From Bacteroidota bacterium (GTDB lineage: Bacteria; Bacteroidota; Bacteroidia; Cytophagales; Thermoflexibacteraceae): a stretch of 32,947 bases of DNA. Positions 1 through 8,059 of the stretch are shown one piece after another (position 1 is the stretch's first letter; the number at the start of each line of letters is the position of its first letter). The stretch spans positions 1 through 32,947 of the forward strand of contig RDXG01000206.1 in the NCBI GenBank assembly GCA_004292785.1. Direction: 5' to 3'. The notes below the pieces were generated by a model that saw only the letters and a list, made by a program, of their open reading frames with translations, was not told the DNA's origin and made no database searches. The position numbers and the translations under genes are program-made.

Positions 1-93
1 TTCGATGATCGCAGAAAGTAGTTTTTTAGCAATGTTGGTGTCTTCTAACAAAAACTTAAAAAAAGTATCGTAAATTGGATTGGCTATTTGCAT
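1..93 (-). CDS. Rpn-like PD-(D/E)XK family protein, N-terminal fragment (runs off window)
   Basis: Translating the minus strand from the ATG at 91-93 gives 31 codons to the window edge with no stop (MQIANPIYDTFFKFLLED...). This opening matches the start of a widespread Bacteroidota family of PD-(D/E)XK nuclease/transposase-like (Rpn-related) proteins, which begin ANPIYD..FK.L..D...AK..IS.II. It is too short for the ORF track. The gene lies downstream of hldD on the same strand and is separated from it by a strong hairpin at 122-169, so it is probably a separate transcription unit. Catalytic residues lie outside the window, so activity cannot be judged. The family call rests on the N-terminal signature only. 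Confidence 0.6.
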   Translation of the reverse strand, partial: MQIANPIYDTFFKFLLEDTNIAKKLLSAIIE

Positions 94-121
94 ATTTTTG
101 TTGGTTACTTGTCGAAATTGT

Positions 122-170
122 AAAAGCATACATTTTTTAATTAAGAAAACCCCAAAAATGTATGCTTTTT
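122..170 (-). terminator. Terminator hairpin after hldD
   Basis: A perfect 16-bp inverted repeat (AAAAGCATACATTTTT at 122-137, complement at 154-169) with a 16-nt loop begins 2 nt beyond the hldD stop codon. It has A/T runs on both sides and could work in both directions. It separates hldD from the Rpn-like gene. Confidence 0.85.
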
Positions 171-171
171 G

Positions 172-1137
172 CTAATAATACGCTTCTTTTTCCAAATAAT
201 ATTGGACATAATCCTCTACCCCGTCTTCAAGCGTGCAAAAAGGACGTGTATAACCCGCAGCTTTGAGTTTGCTCATATTTGCTTCCGTAAAATATTGGTA
301 TTTTTCACGAATATCGGCAGGCATATCAATAAAACGAATGTCGGGTTTTATGGAAAGTGCATCAAAAGTAGCTTTTGCCAAATCCAAAAAAGTTCGAGCT
401 TTTCCTGTTCCCAAATTGAAAATACCACCTTTTTCTTGATTTTCCATCAAAAATAAGCAAATATCAATGACATCTTTGACATAGACAAAATCCCGTAATT
501 GATTGCCATCTTCGTACTTTTCGTGATGCGATTTGAACAAATTGACATAACCATTTGCCTTAATTTGTTTAAAAGAATGGAAAATAACCGAAGCCATGCG
601 GCTTTTGTGATATTCATTCGGACCGTACACATTAAAAAACTTCAGACCTGCCCAATAAGGTGGTTTTTGGCTTTGTTCGAGTACCCACAAATCAAAAATT
701 TGTTTGGATTGTCCGTAAGGATTGAGTGGGGCAAGTTTTGGAATTTGCTTTTCGTCGTCTTTGTAACCCAATTCTCCTGCACCATAAGTAGAAGCAGAAG
801 AGGCATATACCAAAGGAATATCATATTTGACACAAGCCTGCCAAATCTTTTTGGAATATTTGACATTGAGTTCTTCAAAAATTTCAGCATCAAATTCGGT
901 GGTATCTGTTCTTGCTCCCAAATGAAAGATAAAAATTACCGTTTGATGATTTTGGTCGAGCCATTCAAAAAACTCGTTTCTATTGACTTTTTGACTAACC
1001 TCTTTGCCGTCCAGATTTCGTTCTTTGATTGGATTGTCAAAATTATCTACGGCTATGATGTCTGTATAACCTTGTTTGAGCAAAAGGCTCACCATACAAC
1101 TTCCTATAAAACCTGCTGCTCCTGTAACTACGATCAT
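172..1137 (-). CDS. hldD: ADP-L-glycero-D-manno-heptose-6-epimerase
   Basis: This is a 321-aa extended short-chain dehydrogenase that interconverts ADP-D-glycero- and ADP-L-glycero-D-manno-heptose, the last step in making the heptose donor for lipopolysaccharide inner core. It acts in the cytoplasm with NADP. The Rossmann motif GAAGFIGS is at residues 6-13. The catalytic Tyr-x3-Lys is seen in NPYGQSKQ. The HldD-like sequences LGARTDTTE and FFNVYGPNEYHKSRMASV are present. Length matches the family (about 310-330 aa). The ATG at 1137 lies about 20 nt after a TATATTTG box. It appears monocistronic, with a strong terminator just beyond the stop. The large antisense ORF at 499-1200 is a shadow. 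Confidence 0.95.
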   Translation of the reverse strand: MIVVTGAAGFIGSCMVSLLLKQGYTDIIAVDNFDNPIKERNLDGKEVSQKVNRNEFFEWLDQNHQTVIFIFHLGARTDTTEFDAEIFEELNVKYSKKIWQACVKYDIPLVYASSASTYGAGELGYKDDEKQIPKLAPLNPYGQSKQIFDLWVLEQSQKPPYWAGLKFFNVYGPNEYHKSRMASVIFHSFKQIKANGYVNLFKSHHEKYEDGNQLRDFVYVKDVIDICLFLMENQEKGGIFNLGTGKARTFLDLAKATFDALSIKPDIRFIDMPADIREKYQYFTEANMSKLKAAGYTRPFCTLEDGVEDYVQYYLEKEAYY

Positions 1138-1158
1138 ATTGTGCTAAAAAATTTTGTG

Positions 1159-1166
1159 CAAATATA
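1159..1166 (-). promoter_or_regulatory. Putative hldD promoter -7 box
   Basis: On the minus strand TATATTTG matches the Bacteroidota TAnnTTTG -7 element and lies 21 nt upstream of the hldD ATG. A clear TTTG -33 element at the usual distance was not found. Confidence 0.55.
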
Positions 1167-1366
1167 CAAAAAAACGTTTCTACTAAATTTTCTTTGCTAA
1201 TTTAATACAAAAAAAATCAAAAATCATTTTATAGAAAAAATTTAACAAGAAAAAATATTTGAAAACAAATTTGCCAAACCTTTAAAGATTTTGCAAATCT
1301 GAAACCAATTATTTTTAAGAATAAAAAGAAAATCGTTGCAAAACGCTAAAATTATCAAGCAATCAT

Positions 1367-1374
1367 TATCTTTG
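1367..1374 (+). promoter_or_regulatory. Putative ompH promoter -7 box
   Basis: TATCTTTG matches the Bacteroidota -7 consensus TAnnTTTG, 51 nt before the GTG start of the OmpH gene. The -33 element is weak or absent. The rest of the 1138-1425 gap is AT-rich and shows nothing else I can name. Confidence 0.55.
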
Positions 1375-1425
1375 CAAAATTTTGAAATTTAATAAATTGA
1401 TCACAAACTTATAAATTTTTTTCTA

Positions 1426-2067
1426 GTGAAAAATCTATCACTAATTTTGAATGGCGTTCTAGCCCTTGCGGTAGCAGTTTTGTACTACCTACATTTTTCT
1501 TCCAAAGGAACAGCCGATGTTTCTTCTGATTCTGCCCCTGTTCAACAAGGCGATTTGACGATTGCCTATGTAAATTCAGATTCTTTGTTGAATAACTACT
1601 CTATGTTTGAGGATATGCGCAAAGAATTAGACGAAAAACGCGCCAAAGCTGAAGATCAACTCATGAAAAGAGGCAGACTTTTGCAAGGCGAAGTAGAAAG
1701 TTTCCGCAGAAGAGCAAGCGCAGGCATGGTTTCTAACAATGAAATGAAACAAAAAGAACAAGAATTGATGCAAAAAGAACAAGAAATCATGGAATTTCGC
1801 CAAACGGTTGCTGCTGGTTTGATGGAAGAAGAAAAGTTGATCAACAACAAAATCTATGATAGTTTGGTAGAATACTTGAAAGAGTACAACAAAGACAAAA
1901 AATACAGCTACATTTTTAACTACACCAAAGGCGGCGCGATTTTCTTGCCAAAAGAAGGCGCAGAAGTTACCAATGAAGTTTTGAAGGGTTTGAACGAAAA
2001 ATATAAAGCCTCAAAAACCACTTCTGACGCTAAAAAAGACGATCAGGAAAAAAAAGATAAAAAATAA
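1426..2067 (+). CDS. OmpH/Skp-family periplasmic chaperone
   Basis: This is a 213-aa protein of the Skp/OmpH family, which holds unfolded outer-membrane proteins in the periplasm. A hydrophobic N-terminal segment (about residues 5-23) acts as signal or membrane anchor. Next comes the family's beta segment (LTIAYVNSDSLLNNY), a long charged coiled coil rich in K/E/Q (about residues 60-145), and the C-terminal strand region (KYSYIFNYTKGGAIFLPK). The last 20 residues are Lys/Asp-rich. The start is GTG and no ATG lies near it. A TATCTTTG box sits 51 nt upstream. It stands alone, away from the bamA locus where skp-like genes often sit. tRNA-Thr follows on the same strand but has its own promoter. 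Confidence 0.88.
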   Translation: MKNLSLILNGVLALAVAVLYYLHFSSKGTADVSSDSAPVQQGDLTIAYVNSDSLLNNYSMFEDMRKELDEKRAKAEDQLMKRGRLLQGEVESFRRRASAGMVSNNEMKQKEQELMQKEQEIMEFRQTVAAGLMEEEKLINNKIYDSLVEYLKEYNKDKKYSYIFNYTKGGAIFLPKEGAEVTNEVLKGLNEKYKASKTTSDAKKDDQEKKDKK

Positions 2068-2088
2068 TTAAAAATTTTCTTGAAATGT

Positions 2089-2119
2089 TTTGCAAATTAA
2101 AAAACTAATTTTACCTTTG
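2089..2119 (+). promoter_or_regulatory. Consensus promoter for tRNA-Thr
   Basis: TTTG (2089-2092), 19 nt, then TACCTTTG (2112-2119) is a perfect match to the Bacteroidota sigma factor consensus. The tRNA 5' end lies 18 nt downstream. Confidence 0.8.
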
Positions 2120-2136
2120 CAACACAATTCAAGTAA

Positions 2137-2209
<73 letters not shown>

Positions 2210-2214
2210 CTTTT

Positions 2215-2246
2215 AAGCAAAAACCAAAAAGTTTTTGCTTTTTTTT
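2215..2246 (+). terminator. Rho-independent terminator of tRNA-Thr
   Basis: A perfect 10-bp stem (AAGCAAAAAC 2215-2224 with GTTTTTGCTT 2231-2240), a 6-nt loop and a T run follow the tRNA. It also lies just past the stop of the convergent DUF2279 gene and may serve both. Confidence 0.85.
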
Positions 2247-2250
2247 ATGC

Positions 2251-3135
2251 CTAAAAATACAAATTATGCCAAATCCAACCTTGCAAATGATTGTATTCCA
2301 AAGTAGGAGCAGGCAAATGAATCATATTAACCAAAGAAAATATTTTTTTCAGAAATTTGTTTTTGGTTGGAATATGCCCCAAATGAATGTCCAAACCCAC
2401 AAAAAAACGTCTGTAAGGCACAAGATCAACTGCTAAATTTTGAGAATCTTGGGCATACAACATATTGCTTCCAGAATAACCAAACGCCAAATTCAGATAT
2501 TTAAACGCCTTTTTTTTAGTAAAAGCATACAAATCGATGCTGTACCAATACGTTTGTCCGTTGTAATCTTTGAGAACCTGCTCCAAAAAACTTTTTCCCA
2601 AAGTATTTGGGCGTTGTGAAGCAAAATTACTTGTATGAAAAGAAAATTTTGGGTAAATTCTTTGTTCTTTCCACAAAAAATATTGACTTGCAAAAAGCGC
2701 AGAACCAGAAAAATTTGCCAATAAATCTCCCCAACTTGCGCCGTAGTTAGCTGAATATCCATCAAAAATTTCAATAGGCGAAAGCATCAGAAAACTTGCG
2801 CTACTTGCATAAAAAACCGCTTTTTTTTCAGAAATTCCTGTGTTTTTTAGGGCATCAAAAGCAAAATTTGTGAGTTGGTAAGTGCTAAAACTATGTCCGA
2901 GTTTGTCCATTTGTTGCCATTCCAAATTATCGTTGAACCAACGAAAAGATTGGCGAGGTGAGTTGGCATACCAAAGCTCTGAAAGCCCGATCATGCTTGC
3001 GGTATAACCTACGCCTGACCAAATTGCCAAACGTTTGAATTTTTGAGAAGAAATACTGTCTGTTTGGGCAAAAATTGGGCAAACAAACAAAATTTTTATG
3101 GCAAAAATTAGGAAAAATACTTGTTCTTTTTTCAT
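2251..3135 (-). CDS. DUF2279 family protein (YfiM-like), exported
   Basis: This is a 294-aa protein with a signal peptide (residues about 1-23, ending CPIFAQ). The middle carries the DUF2279 signature: a hydrophobic segment around GVGYTASMIGLSELWYA, then WFNDNLEWQQMDKLGHSFSTY with the conserved D-K-x-G-H, then SPIEIFDGYSANYGASWGDLLAN. The C-terminal half is rich in aromatic residues and alternating polar/hydrophobic stretches, consistent with envelope location. The family is common in Bacteroidota. Its function is unknown, so none is assigned. It is convergent with tRNA-Thr and divergent from the PBP2 gene. No clear -7 box was found directly upstream. Confidence 0.8.
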   Translation of the reverse strand: MKKEQVFFLIFAIKILFVCPIFAQTDSISSQKFKRLAIWSGVGYTASMIGLSELWYANSPRQSFRWFNDNLEWQQMDKLGHSFSTYQLTNFAFDALKNTGISEKKAVFYASSASFLMLSPIEIFDGYSANYGASWGDLLANFSGSALFASQYFLWKEQRIYPKFSFHTSNFASQRPNTLGKSFLEQVLKDYNGQTYWYSIDLYAFTKKKAFKYLNLAFGYSGSNMLYAQDSQNLAVDLVPYRRFFVGLDIHLGHIPTKNKFLKKIFSLVNMIHLPAPTLEYNHLQGWIWHNLYF

Positions 3136-3373
3136 AAATAAATTTACGAAAAAATACTAGATTTGGTATAAAAAAAAATTGTCTATCAATTTTACTTTTT
3201 TTATAACAAATATACGAAATTGAGTATCCAATTAAAATTAGTTATGATTATTTTATTAAGTAAATACTTGATAATCAGATTTATACGAGACTTTCGAGGT
3301 GTCGGATAATTGTGCATAATTACTTGTTCACAAAAAAAAACTGTTTAAAGAACGTAATTTTAATTTAGCTTGT
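3136..3373. other. Intergenic region between DUF2279 and PBP2 genes
   Basis: This AT-rich gap separates two divergent genes. Apart from the PBP2 promoter at its right end and a short inverted repeat (AATTG...CAATT near 3218-3235), I see no RNA gene or repeat in it. Confidence 0.5.
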
Positions 3374-3381
3374 TATCTTTG
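3374..3381 (+). promoter_or_regulatory. PBP2 promoter -7 box; rules out the TTG start
   Basis: TATCTTTG fits TAnnTTTG. Transcription would begin near 3388, so the TTG at 3370 used by the ORF track cannot be the translation start. The next plausible in-frame initiator is GTG at 3433. Confidence 0.65.
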
Positions 3382-3432
3382 CATTATTATACACCAAAAA
3401 ATTACAGACTTCTAAAAATTAAGCTATTTTAC

Positions 3433-5427
3433 GTGGACATAAGAGCAATTTTTGTAATATTTGCTATCGTACTGGTATCTGCTATTTTTGCAATAAAATT
3501 ATTTTCTATTCAAATTTTTAGCAACGGTTACGAAGAAGAAGCCAAAAATAATGTGGTAGAAAGAGTCAGAACCATTCCACGTAGAGGGATGATTTATGAT
3601 AGGGATAACAATTTGATTGTAGCCAACGAATATAGTTATGAACTGATGGTTAAGCCCAGAGAGTTTAAGTTAGCCAAAAATACGAATGATTCTTTGCGTT
3701 TTTGCGAAATTTTTTCACTTTCTATAGAAGAATTGCGTAACAAATTGTTTAGAGCCAGACGTTATGCCCCTTATTTACCAACTGTTTTAAAAAAACAAAT
3801 TGATTCCGAAAGTTTTGCTATGATTCAGGACAGAATCACGGACTATCCAGGACTAAGTTATCAGGCAAGAACGATCAGACGTTATCAAACAACGCATTTT
3901 GCGAGTGGTTTGGGATTTATTAGAGAAATTGATAATGAGTCTTTAGAAGATAAGAAATCAGACGACTATGAGCCAGGTGATTTGATCGGGAAAGCAGGCA
4001 TAGAAGCTAGCTATGAAAAATATTTGCGTGGTACACCAGGTTTTAAATATATTTTGCTTAATGTAAATCGAGTAGAAAAAGGTAGATTTAATGGTGGAAA
4101 AGACGATAAAAGCGCAATGGCAGGATCAAATCTTACTACTTCTATCCAAATGGATTTGCAAACATACGGAGAAGAACTGATGCAAAATAAAATAGGAAGT
4201 ATTGTAGCAATAGAACCTGAGACAGGCGAAATTTTAGCTTTGGTTTCTGCGCCAACCTACGATCCAAATTTGCTTTCAGGAAAAGGAAGAGAAGTAACAG
4301 CAAATTATCATCAACTGCTCAATGATATAGACAAACCTATGTTTAACAGAGCAACTATGGCACTCTATCCGCCAGGATCAACCATAAAAACTGTGCAATC
4401 CATCATTGCTGTTGGCATGGGAGCAGTAGATTTCACGCAACGTTTTTCTTGCGCCAAAAATCTTGTCAAATGCCATGGACATCCGTCGCCTGTGGATATT
4501 GCAGGCTCTATCCAATATTCTTGTAATCCATATTATCATCAATTATTCCGTAGAATATTGAACCACCAAGACGAACGAGCTGAAACTCCACGAAAAGGTT
4601 TGAAAGTTTGGAATGAATATATGAAACGTTTTGGTTTAGGCAGAAAATTAAATACGGATTTGTTTATGGAAAAAGCTGGGCGTATTCCTAGCCCAGAATA
4701 TTATGATCGCAAATTTCAAACCACTGCTTGGCACAGGTCTAGCATTTATTCTTTGAGTATTGGGCAAGGTGAAATGGGAACTACGCCTTTGCAAATGGCA
4801 AATATTGCTGCAATTATTGCCAATAGAGGTTATTATCGAATTCCGCATATTGTAAAAGCAATAGACGGAGATACTTCTTTGATTGACAAACGTCTAAGAG
4901 AAAAAATTACGGTCATGCCCGATAGTTCTGTAATAAACGGAAAAGAGTTGTTCGAACCCGTAGTAAATGCTATGGAAAGAGTTTTGACCGCAGGAACAGC
5001 CAGTAGAGGACAACTTCATGGAGTTCAAATTTGTGGAAAAACAGGAACAGCACAAAACTCACAAGGCGAAGATCACTCGGTTTTTATTGCTTTTGCTCCA
5101 AAGATTAACCCCAAAATTGCAATTGCTGTGTACATAGAAAATGCAGGTTTTGGTGGTACTTGGGCAGCTCCAATTGCAAGTTTGATGATTGAAAAGTACC
5201 TAAAAAAAGAAGTCAAGCGAAAAGCTTTGGAAAAATCGATCATAGAAAAAAACTTTATCATTCTTAAAAAGGACAGAAAGAAAAAGATAACTCCTACCGT
5301 TGTGGAAAATTTGCAACGTTTGGCAGTTACTCCTGTAAAAGACAGCAAACCAAAAGATATTCCTTCAGAAAAAAAGGCTGTACCTACTTCTTCAATAGCA
5401 GTTTTGCCAAAAAGTGAAAAAAAATAA
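3433..5427 (+). CDS. mrdA: Penicillin-binding protein 2 (peptidoglycan transpeptidase)
   Basis: This class B PBP cross-links peptidoglycan during cell elongation with RodA/MreB. An N-terminal membrane anchor (AIFVIFAIVLVSAIFAIKLF) is followed by the PBP dimerisation domain with RTIPRRGMIYDRDNNLI. The transpeptidase domain has all three motifs: SxxK in PPGSTIKT, SxN in QYSCNPYYH, and KTG in CGKTGTAQN. A basic C-terminal tail of about 60 residues (KKDRKKKITP...) extends beyond the usual end. Start GTG 3433 was chosen because the -7 box at 3374-3381 lies downstream of the track's TTG. The product is 664 aa, typical for Bacteroidota PBP2. Usual partners mreC, mreD and rodA are not adjacent. The polyprenyl synthase gene follows on the same strand but has its own -7 box. 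Confidence 0.92.
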   Translation: MDIRAIFVIFAIVLVSAIFAIKLFSIQIFSNGYEEEAKNNVVERVRTIPRRGMIYDRDNNLIVANEYSYELMVKPREFKLAKNTNDSLRFCEIFSLSIEELRNKLFRARRYAPYLPTVLKKQIDSESFAMIQDRITDYPGLSYQARTIRRYQTTHFASGLGFIREIDNESLEDKKSDDYEPGDLIGKAGIEASYEKYLRGTPGFKYILLNVNRVEKGRFNGGKDDKSAMAGSNLTTSIQMDLQTYGEELMQNKIGSIVAIEPETGEILALVSAPTYDPNLLSGKGREVTANYHQLLNDIDKPMFNRATMALYPPGSTIKTVQSIIAVGMGAVDFTQRFSCAKNLVKCHGHPSPVDIAGSIQYSCNPYYHQLFRRILNHQDERAETPRKGLKVWNEYMKRFGLGRKLNTDLFMEKAGRIPSPEYYDRKFQTTAWHRSSIYSLSIGQGEMGTTPLQMANIAAIIANRGYYRIPHIVKAIDGDTSLIDKRLREKITVMPDSSVINGKELFEPVVNAMERVLTAGTASRGQLHGVQICGKTGTAQNSQGEDHSVFIAFAPKINPKIAIAVYIENAGFGGTWAAPIASLMIEKYLKKEVKRKALEKSIIEKNFIILKKDRKKKITPTVVENLQRLAVTPVKDSKPKDIPSEKKAVPTSSIAVLPKSEKK

Positions 5428-5477
5428 TGTTTTTTTAATAAAACGTAAAAAAATATTATTTCTTTCACTCCCTTGTT

Positions 5478-5485
5478 TATATTTG
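5478..5485 (+). promoter_or_regulatory. Polyprenyl synthase promoter -7 box
   Basis: TATATTTG matches TAnnTTTG. It lies between the ORF track's TTG (5473) and the ATG at 5503, so the ATG is the likely start and the leader is short. Confidence 0.6.
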
Positions 5486-5502
5486 TGCAAAAAATAGTAA
5501 AT

Positions 5503-6477
5503 ATGAAGACAGACATCAAAACCATTCGCCAGCCAATAGATCATGAAATGACCGAATTTGAGGAAAAATTTAAGGATTACATGAAATCTAAAATTTGGTT
5601 AGTCAATAAAATTATGACTTACATTGTTGACAGAAAAGGCAAGCAAATGCGACCTATGTTTGTTTTTTTGACCGCAGGAACTTGCGGACAAATTTCTGAA
5701 GCCACTTATAGAGGGGCAGCCCTAATCGAATTGTTGCACACCGCCACACTTTTGCATGACGACGTGGTAGATGACTCAAATTATAGACGTAGTTTTTTTT
5801 CGGTAAATGCCATTTGGAAAAACAAAATTGCAGTTTTGGCAGGCGATTATTTGCTCTCAAAAGGTTTGTTACTTTCCATTGATCATGACGATTTTGCTTT
5901 GCTTAAAATTGTGTCAAAAGCAGTTAGAGAAATGAGTGAAGGCGAAATTTTGCAGTTAGAAAAAGCCCGAACTTTGGACATTACCGAAGAAATTTATTTT
6001 GAAGTAATTCGAATGAAAACCGCAACTTTAATAGAGGCTTGTTGTGCTGTAGGAGCTTCTTCTGTAGGTGCAAATCCTGATTATGTAAGTAAAATGGCTG
6101 TTTTTGGAGAAAAAATAGGCATTGCCTTCCAAATTAAAGATGATTTGTTTGATTATGGTGAAGTAGAAATTGGAAAACCGCGCGGAATTGACATCAAAGA
6201 AAAAAAAATGACCTTGCCTTTAATTCACGCACTCAACAAATCTGACAAAACAAGCAAAAACAAAATAATTAATTTGATCAAAAACGAAAGTGATAATCCC
6301 AAAAAGGTAGCTGAAGTCATTGATTTTGTCAAAAAATCTGATGGATTGAATTACGCCATCAAAAAAATGGAAGAATTTATTGTAGAAGCAGACACAATTT
6401 TGGCAACCTTTCCAGAATCAAGTTTCAAAACTTCTTTACAGCAGCTGGTCAGATATACGATTGAAAGAAGTAGATAA
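5503..6477 (+). CDS. ispB: Trans-polyprenyl diphosphate synthase (octaprenyl/heptaprenyl type)
   Basis: This 324-aa all-alpha isoprenyl synthase extends farnesyl/geranyl diphosphate with isopentenyl diphosphate to make the side chain of menaquinone. It carries KGKQMRPMFVFL near residues 44-55, the first Asp-rich motif LLHDDVVDDS (DDxxD), and the second in FQIKDDLFDYG. The size fits the long-chain E-type family. Residues just before the first DDxxD are small or His rather than bulky aromatics, consistent with a long product, but chain length cannot be read with certainty. The ATG at 5503 is preferred over TTG 5473 because a -7 box lies between them. It is convergent with tRNA-Ala, and its stop codon overlaps that gene's terminator. 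Confidence 0.88.
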   Translation: MKTDIKTIRQPIDHEMTEFEEKFKDYMKSKIWLVNKIMTYIVDRKGKQMRPMFVFLTAGTCGQISEATYRGAALIELLHTATLLHDDVVDDSNYRRSFFSVNAIWKNKIAVLAGDYLLSKGLLLSIDHDDFALLKIVSKAVREMSEGEILQLEKARTLDITEEIYFEVIRMKTATLIEACCAVGASSVGANPDYVSKMAVFGEKIGIAFQIKDDLFDYGEVEIGKPRGIDIKEKKMTLPLIHALNKSDKTSKNKIINLIKNESDNPKKVAEVIDFVKKSDGLNYAIKKMEEFIVEADTILATFPESSFKTSLQQLVRYTIERSR

Positions 6478-6507
6478 AAAAAAGCAAGACTTTTTAGGGT
6501 CTTGCTT
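6476..6507 (-). terminator. Terminator of tRNA-Ala
   Basis: Reading the minus strand, AAGCAAGAC / GTCTTGCTT form a perfect 9-bp stem with an 8-nt loop followed by T8. The stem starts at the tRNA CCA end, and the T-run overlaps the stop codon of the convergent ispB gene. Confidence 0.85.
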
Positions 6508-6583
6508 GGTGGAGAATATCGGACTTGAACCGATTACCTTTTGCATGCCATGCAAACGCTCTAGCCAGATGAGCTAATCCCCC
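6507..6583 (-). tRNA. tRNA-Ala (anticodon GGC), CCA encoded
   Basis: On the minus strand the acceptor stem is GGGGGAT/ATTCTCC with G-T pairs. The D arm is GCTC...GAGC. The anticodon stem is TTTGC/GCAAA with loop ATGGCAT (anticodon GGC, alanine). The T loop is TTCAAGT inside ATCGG/CCGAT. The 3' CCA is present in the DNA, unlike in the tRNA-Thr of this window. Confidence 0.95.
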
Positions 6584-6594
6584 ATAATCTGATG

Positions 6595-6602
6595 CAAATA
6601 TA
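6595..6602 (-). promoter_or_regulatory. tRNA-Ala promoter -7 box
   Basis: TATATTTG on the minus strand lies 12 nt upstream of the mature tRNA 5' end, which is the expected distance for a short leader. Confidence 0.6.
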
Positions 6603-6616
6603 AATATTTTTCTTAG

Positions 6617-6656
6617 AAAAAAAATTTAACGCCGTAATTTTATTTATGGCGTTAAA
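6617..6656 (-). terminator. rpsP terminator
   Basis: A perfect 9-bp stem (TTTAACGCC 6625-6633 with GGCGTTAAA 6648-6656) begins 6 nt beyond the rpsP stop. It is followed on the minus strand by T8. Confidence 0.88.
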
Positions 6657-6662
6657 CAAAAT

Positions 6663-7193
6663 TTATGCTTGTGGCTCTTCTTGAACTTCAGGCGTAGCGT
6701 CGGCTTTTACTTGTTCTGCAAGTTTGGCAGCAGCATCTGCTTGTTTTTTCTGAATAGCATCAATTCTAGCTTGATTTACTTTTACTTCAGCAGCAAATTT
6801 GGCACTCTTATCTGTGCTTTTTGCTTGGCTTAATTTGCCTGCAACTGCTTGCAATTTAGCCAATTTTGCACTTTTCCATTCAGCAAGTTTGGCATCAGCT
6901 TGTTCTTGGGTAATGGCTTTTTTGTTTACACCAATTTGCAAGTGTTTTCTGAACAACAAACCTTCTTCAGAAAGCAAATGACGAACTGATTCGGTAGGTT
7001 GCGCACCTGTCATTAACCATTTGAAAGCACTTTCTTGATCAATTTCAAACAAAACAGGGTTCAAATTTGGGTTAAAAGTACCTAATCTTTCAATGAATCT
7101 ACCATCACGTGGTGATTTTGAGTTGGCTACTACAACATTGTAAATAGCGTTTCTTTTACGACCTCTACGGGCTAATCTGATTTTTACAGACAT
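6663..7193 (-). CDS. rpsP: 30S ribosomal protein S16, with C-terminal extension
   Basis: This protein binds 16S rRNA in the small-subunit body. The conserved core is the first ~85 residues (MSVKIRLARRGRKRNAIYNVVVANS..., GRFIERLGTFNP, ALKWLxxGAQPTESVRHLL-like). A tail of about 90 residues rich in Ala, Lys and Gln roughly doubles the length relative to enterobacterial S16. Tails of this kind are usual in Bacteroidota. The start is the ATG at 7193, not the track's upstream start at 7229, because MSVKIRL is the family N-terminus and the promoter lies just upstream. It is not next to rimM or trmD. Confidence 0.97.
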   Translation of the reverse strand: MSVKIRLARRGRKRNAIYNVVVANSKSPRDGRFIERLGTFNPNLNPVLFEIDQESAFKWLMTGAQPTESVRHLLSEEGLLFRKHLQIGVNKKAITQEQADAKLAEWKSAKLAKLQAVAGKLSQAKSTDKSAKFAAEVKVNQARIDAIQKKQADAAAKLAEQVKADATPEVQEEPQA

Positions 7194-7237
7194 ATCAATA
7201 TATAAATTTAGATAGAACACGTCTATCAATTGGGTTG

Positions 7238-7267
7238 CAAAAATACTATTTTTTTATTGAAAACAAA
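7238..7267 (-). promoter_or_regulatory. rpsP promoter
   Basis: On the minus strand TTTG (7264-7267), 18 nt, TATTTTTG (7238-7245) matches the Bacteroidota -33/-7 consensus. The ATG lies 45 nt downstream of the -7 box. Confidence 0.75.
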
Positions 7268-7320
7268 AATAATTCAAAATATTTTGCTTGTTTTGTTTCC
7301 TAATTTTTTTTCTAAGAAAA

Positions 7321-8058
7321 ATGAAAATTATTTTATTGTTATCTTTTATTCTTTTTAACATTTTTGCACAAGATATTTACGCGCAAAAGAAAAAGGTAAA
7401 ATCGTTTTCCAAAGTAAAAATACTCGCCATTGACGCAGGACATGGTGGGCTTGACAATGGCTGTTCGGGCAAAAAAATCAAGGAAAAAACGATCAATTTT
7501 GCGGTTTCACAATTACTTGGCAATATGATTAAAAAAAAATATCCAAACATTAAAATTGTATATACTCGAACTAAAGATCAATATTTGAGTATTGATCAAA
7601 GAGTTCAGACTGCCCACCAAGCAAAAGCCGATTTGTTAATTTCTATTCACACCAACCATGAAAATAGCAGAAAAGTGAAGGGAACGGAAACCTTTATTTT
7701 TGCCGAAGGAAAACCGACCAGAATTGTCATTGAAACCAAAAAAAAAGGTAAAAAGAAGAAAACTATTAAAATTATTCCCGCAGCAAAATCGCCAAAAAAT
7801 AAAATTGCACTGAAAAGAAGTGAAGATTTGGCTAAAAAAATTGAATTGGAATATGTCAAACAAATTAAAAGAAATAGTAGAGGCGTAAAAAAAAGACCGC
7901 TAAAAATATTAAGAATTAGCAAAATGCCTGCGGTTTTAACAGAATTAGGTTTTTTGTCAAATTCAGAAGAAGAAGTTTATTTGTCTTCCAAAAAAGGGCA
8001 AGAACAACTCGCAAAAACCATTTTTACTGCTTTCGAACAATATTTGAAAGGCAAATAA
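7321..8058 (+). CDS. N-acetylmuramoyl-L-alanine amidase (amidase_3)
   Basis: This is a 245-aa exported zinc hydrolase that cuts the amide between MurNAc and the stem peptide, used in cell separation and wall recycling. The signal peptide is residues about 1-22 (ending IYAQ). Zinc and catalytic positions are visible: DAGHGG (His), KEKTINF (Glu), ISIHTN (His) and LTELGFLSN (catalytic Glu). Between IHTN and the last motif there is a very Lys-rich insert (KKKGKKKKTIK) where AmiC-like enzymes carry a regulatory segment. There are no LysM or SPOR wall-binding domains. The ATG at 7321 follows the track's start by 11 codons and gives a clean signal peptide. It is divergent from rpsP. Confidence 0.92.
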   Translation: MKIILLLSFILFNIFAQDIYAQKKKVKSFSKVKILAIDAGHGGLDNGCSGKKIKEKTINFAVSQLLGNMIKKKYPNIKIVYTRTKDQYLSIDQRVQTAHQAKADLLISIHTNHENSRKVKGTETFIFAEGKPTRIVIETKKKGKKKKTIKIIPAAKSPKNKIALKRSEDLAKKIELEYVKQIKRNSRGVKKRPLKILRISKMPAVLTELGFLSNSEEEVYLSSKKGQEQLAKTIFTAFEQYLKGK

Positions 8059-8059
8059 A

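Noticed and set aside
499-1200. 233-aa ORF on the plus strand opposite hldD
   Set aside because: It is wholly antisense to a clear hldD gene, is rich in Phe/Cys/Ile as expected from a reversed AT-rich coding frame, and shows no domain.
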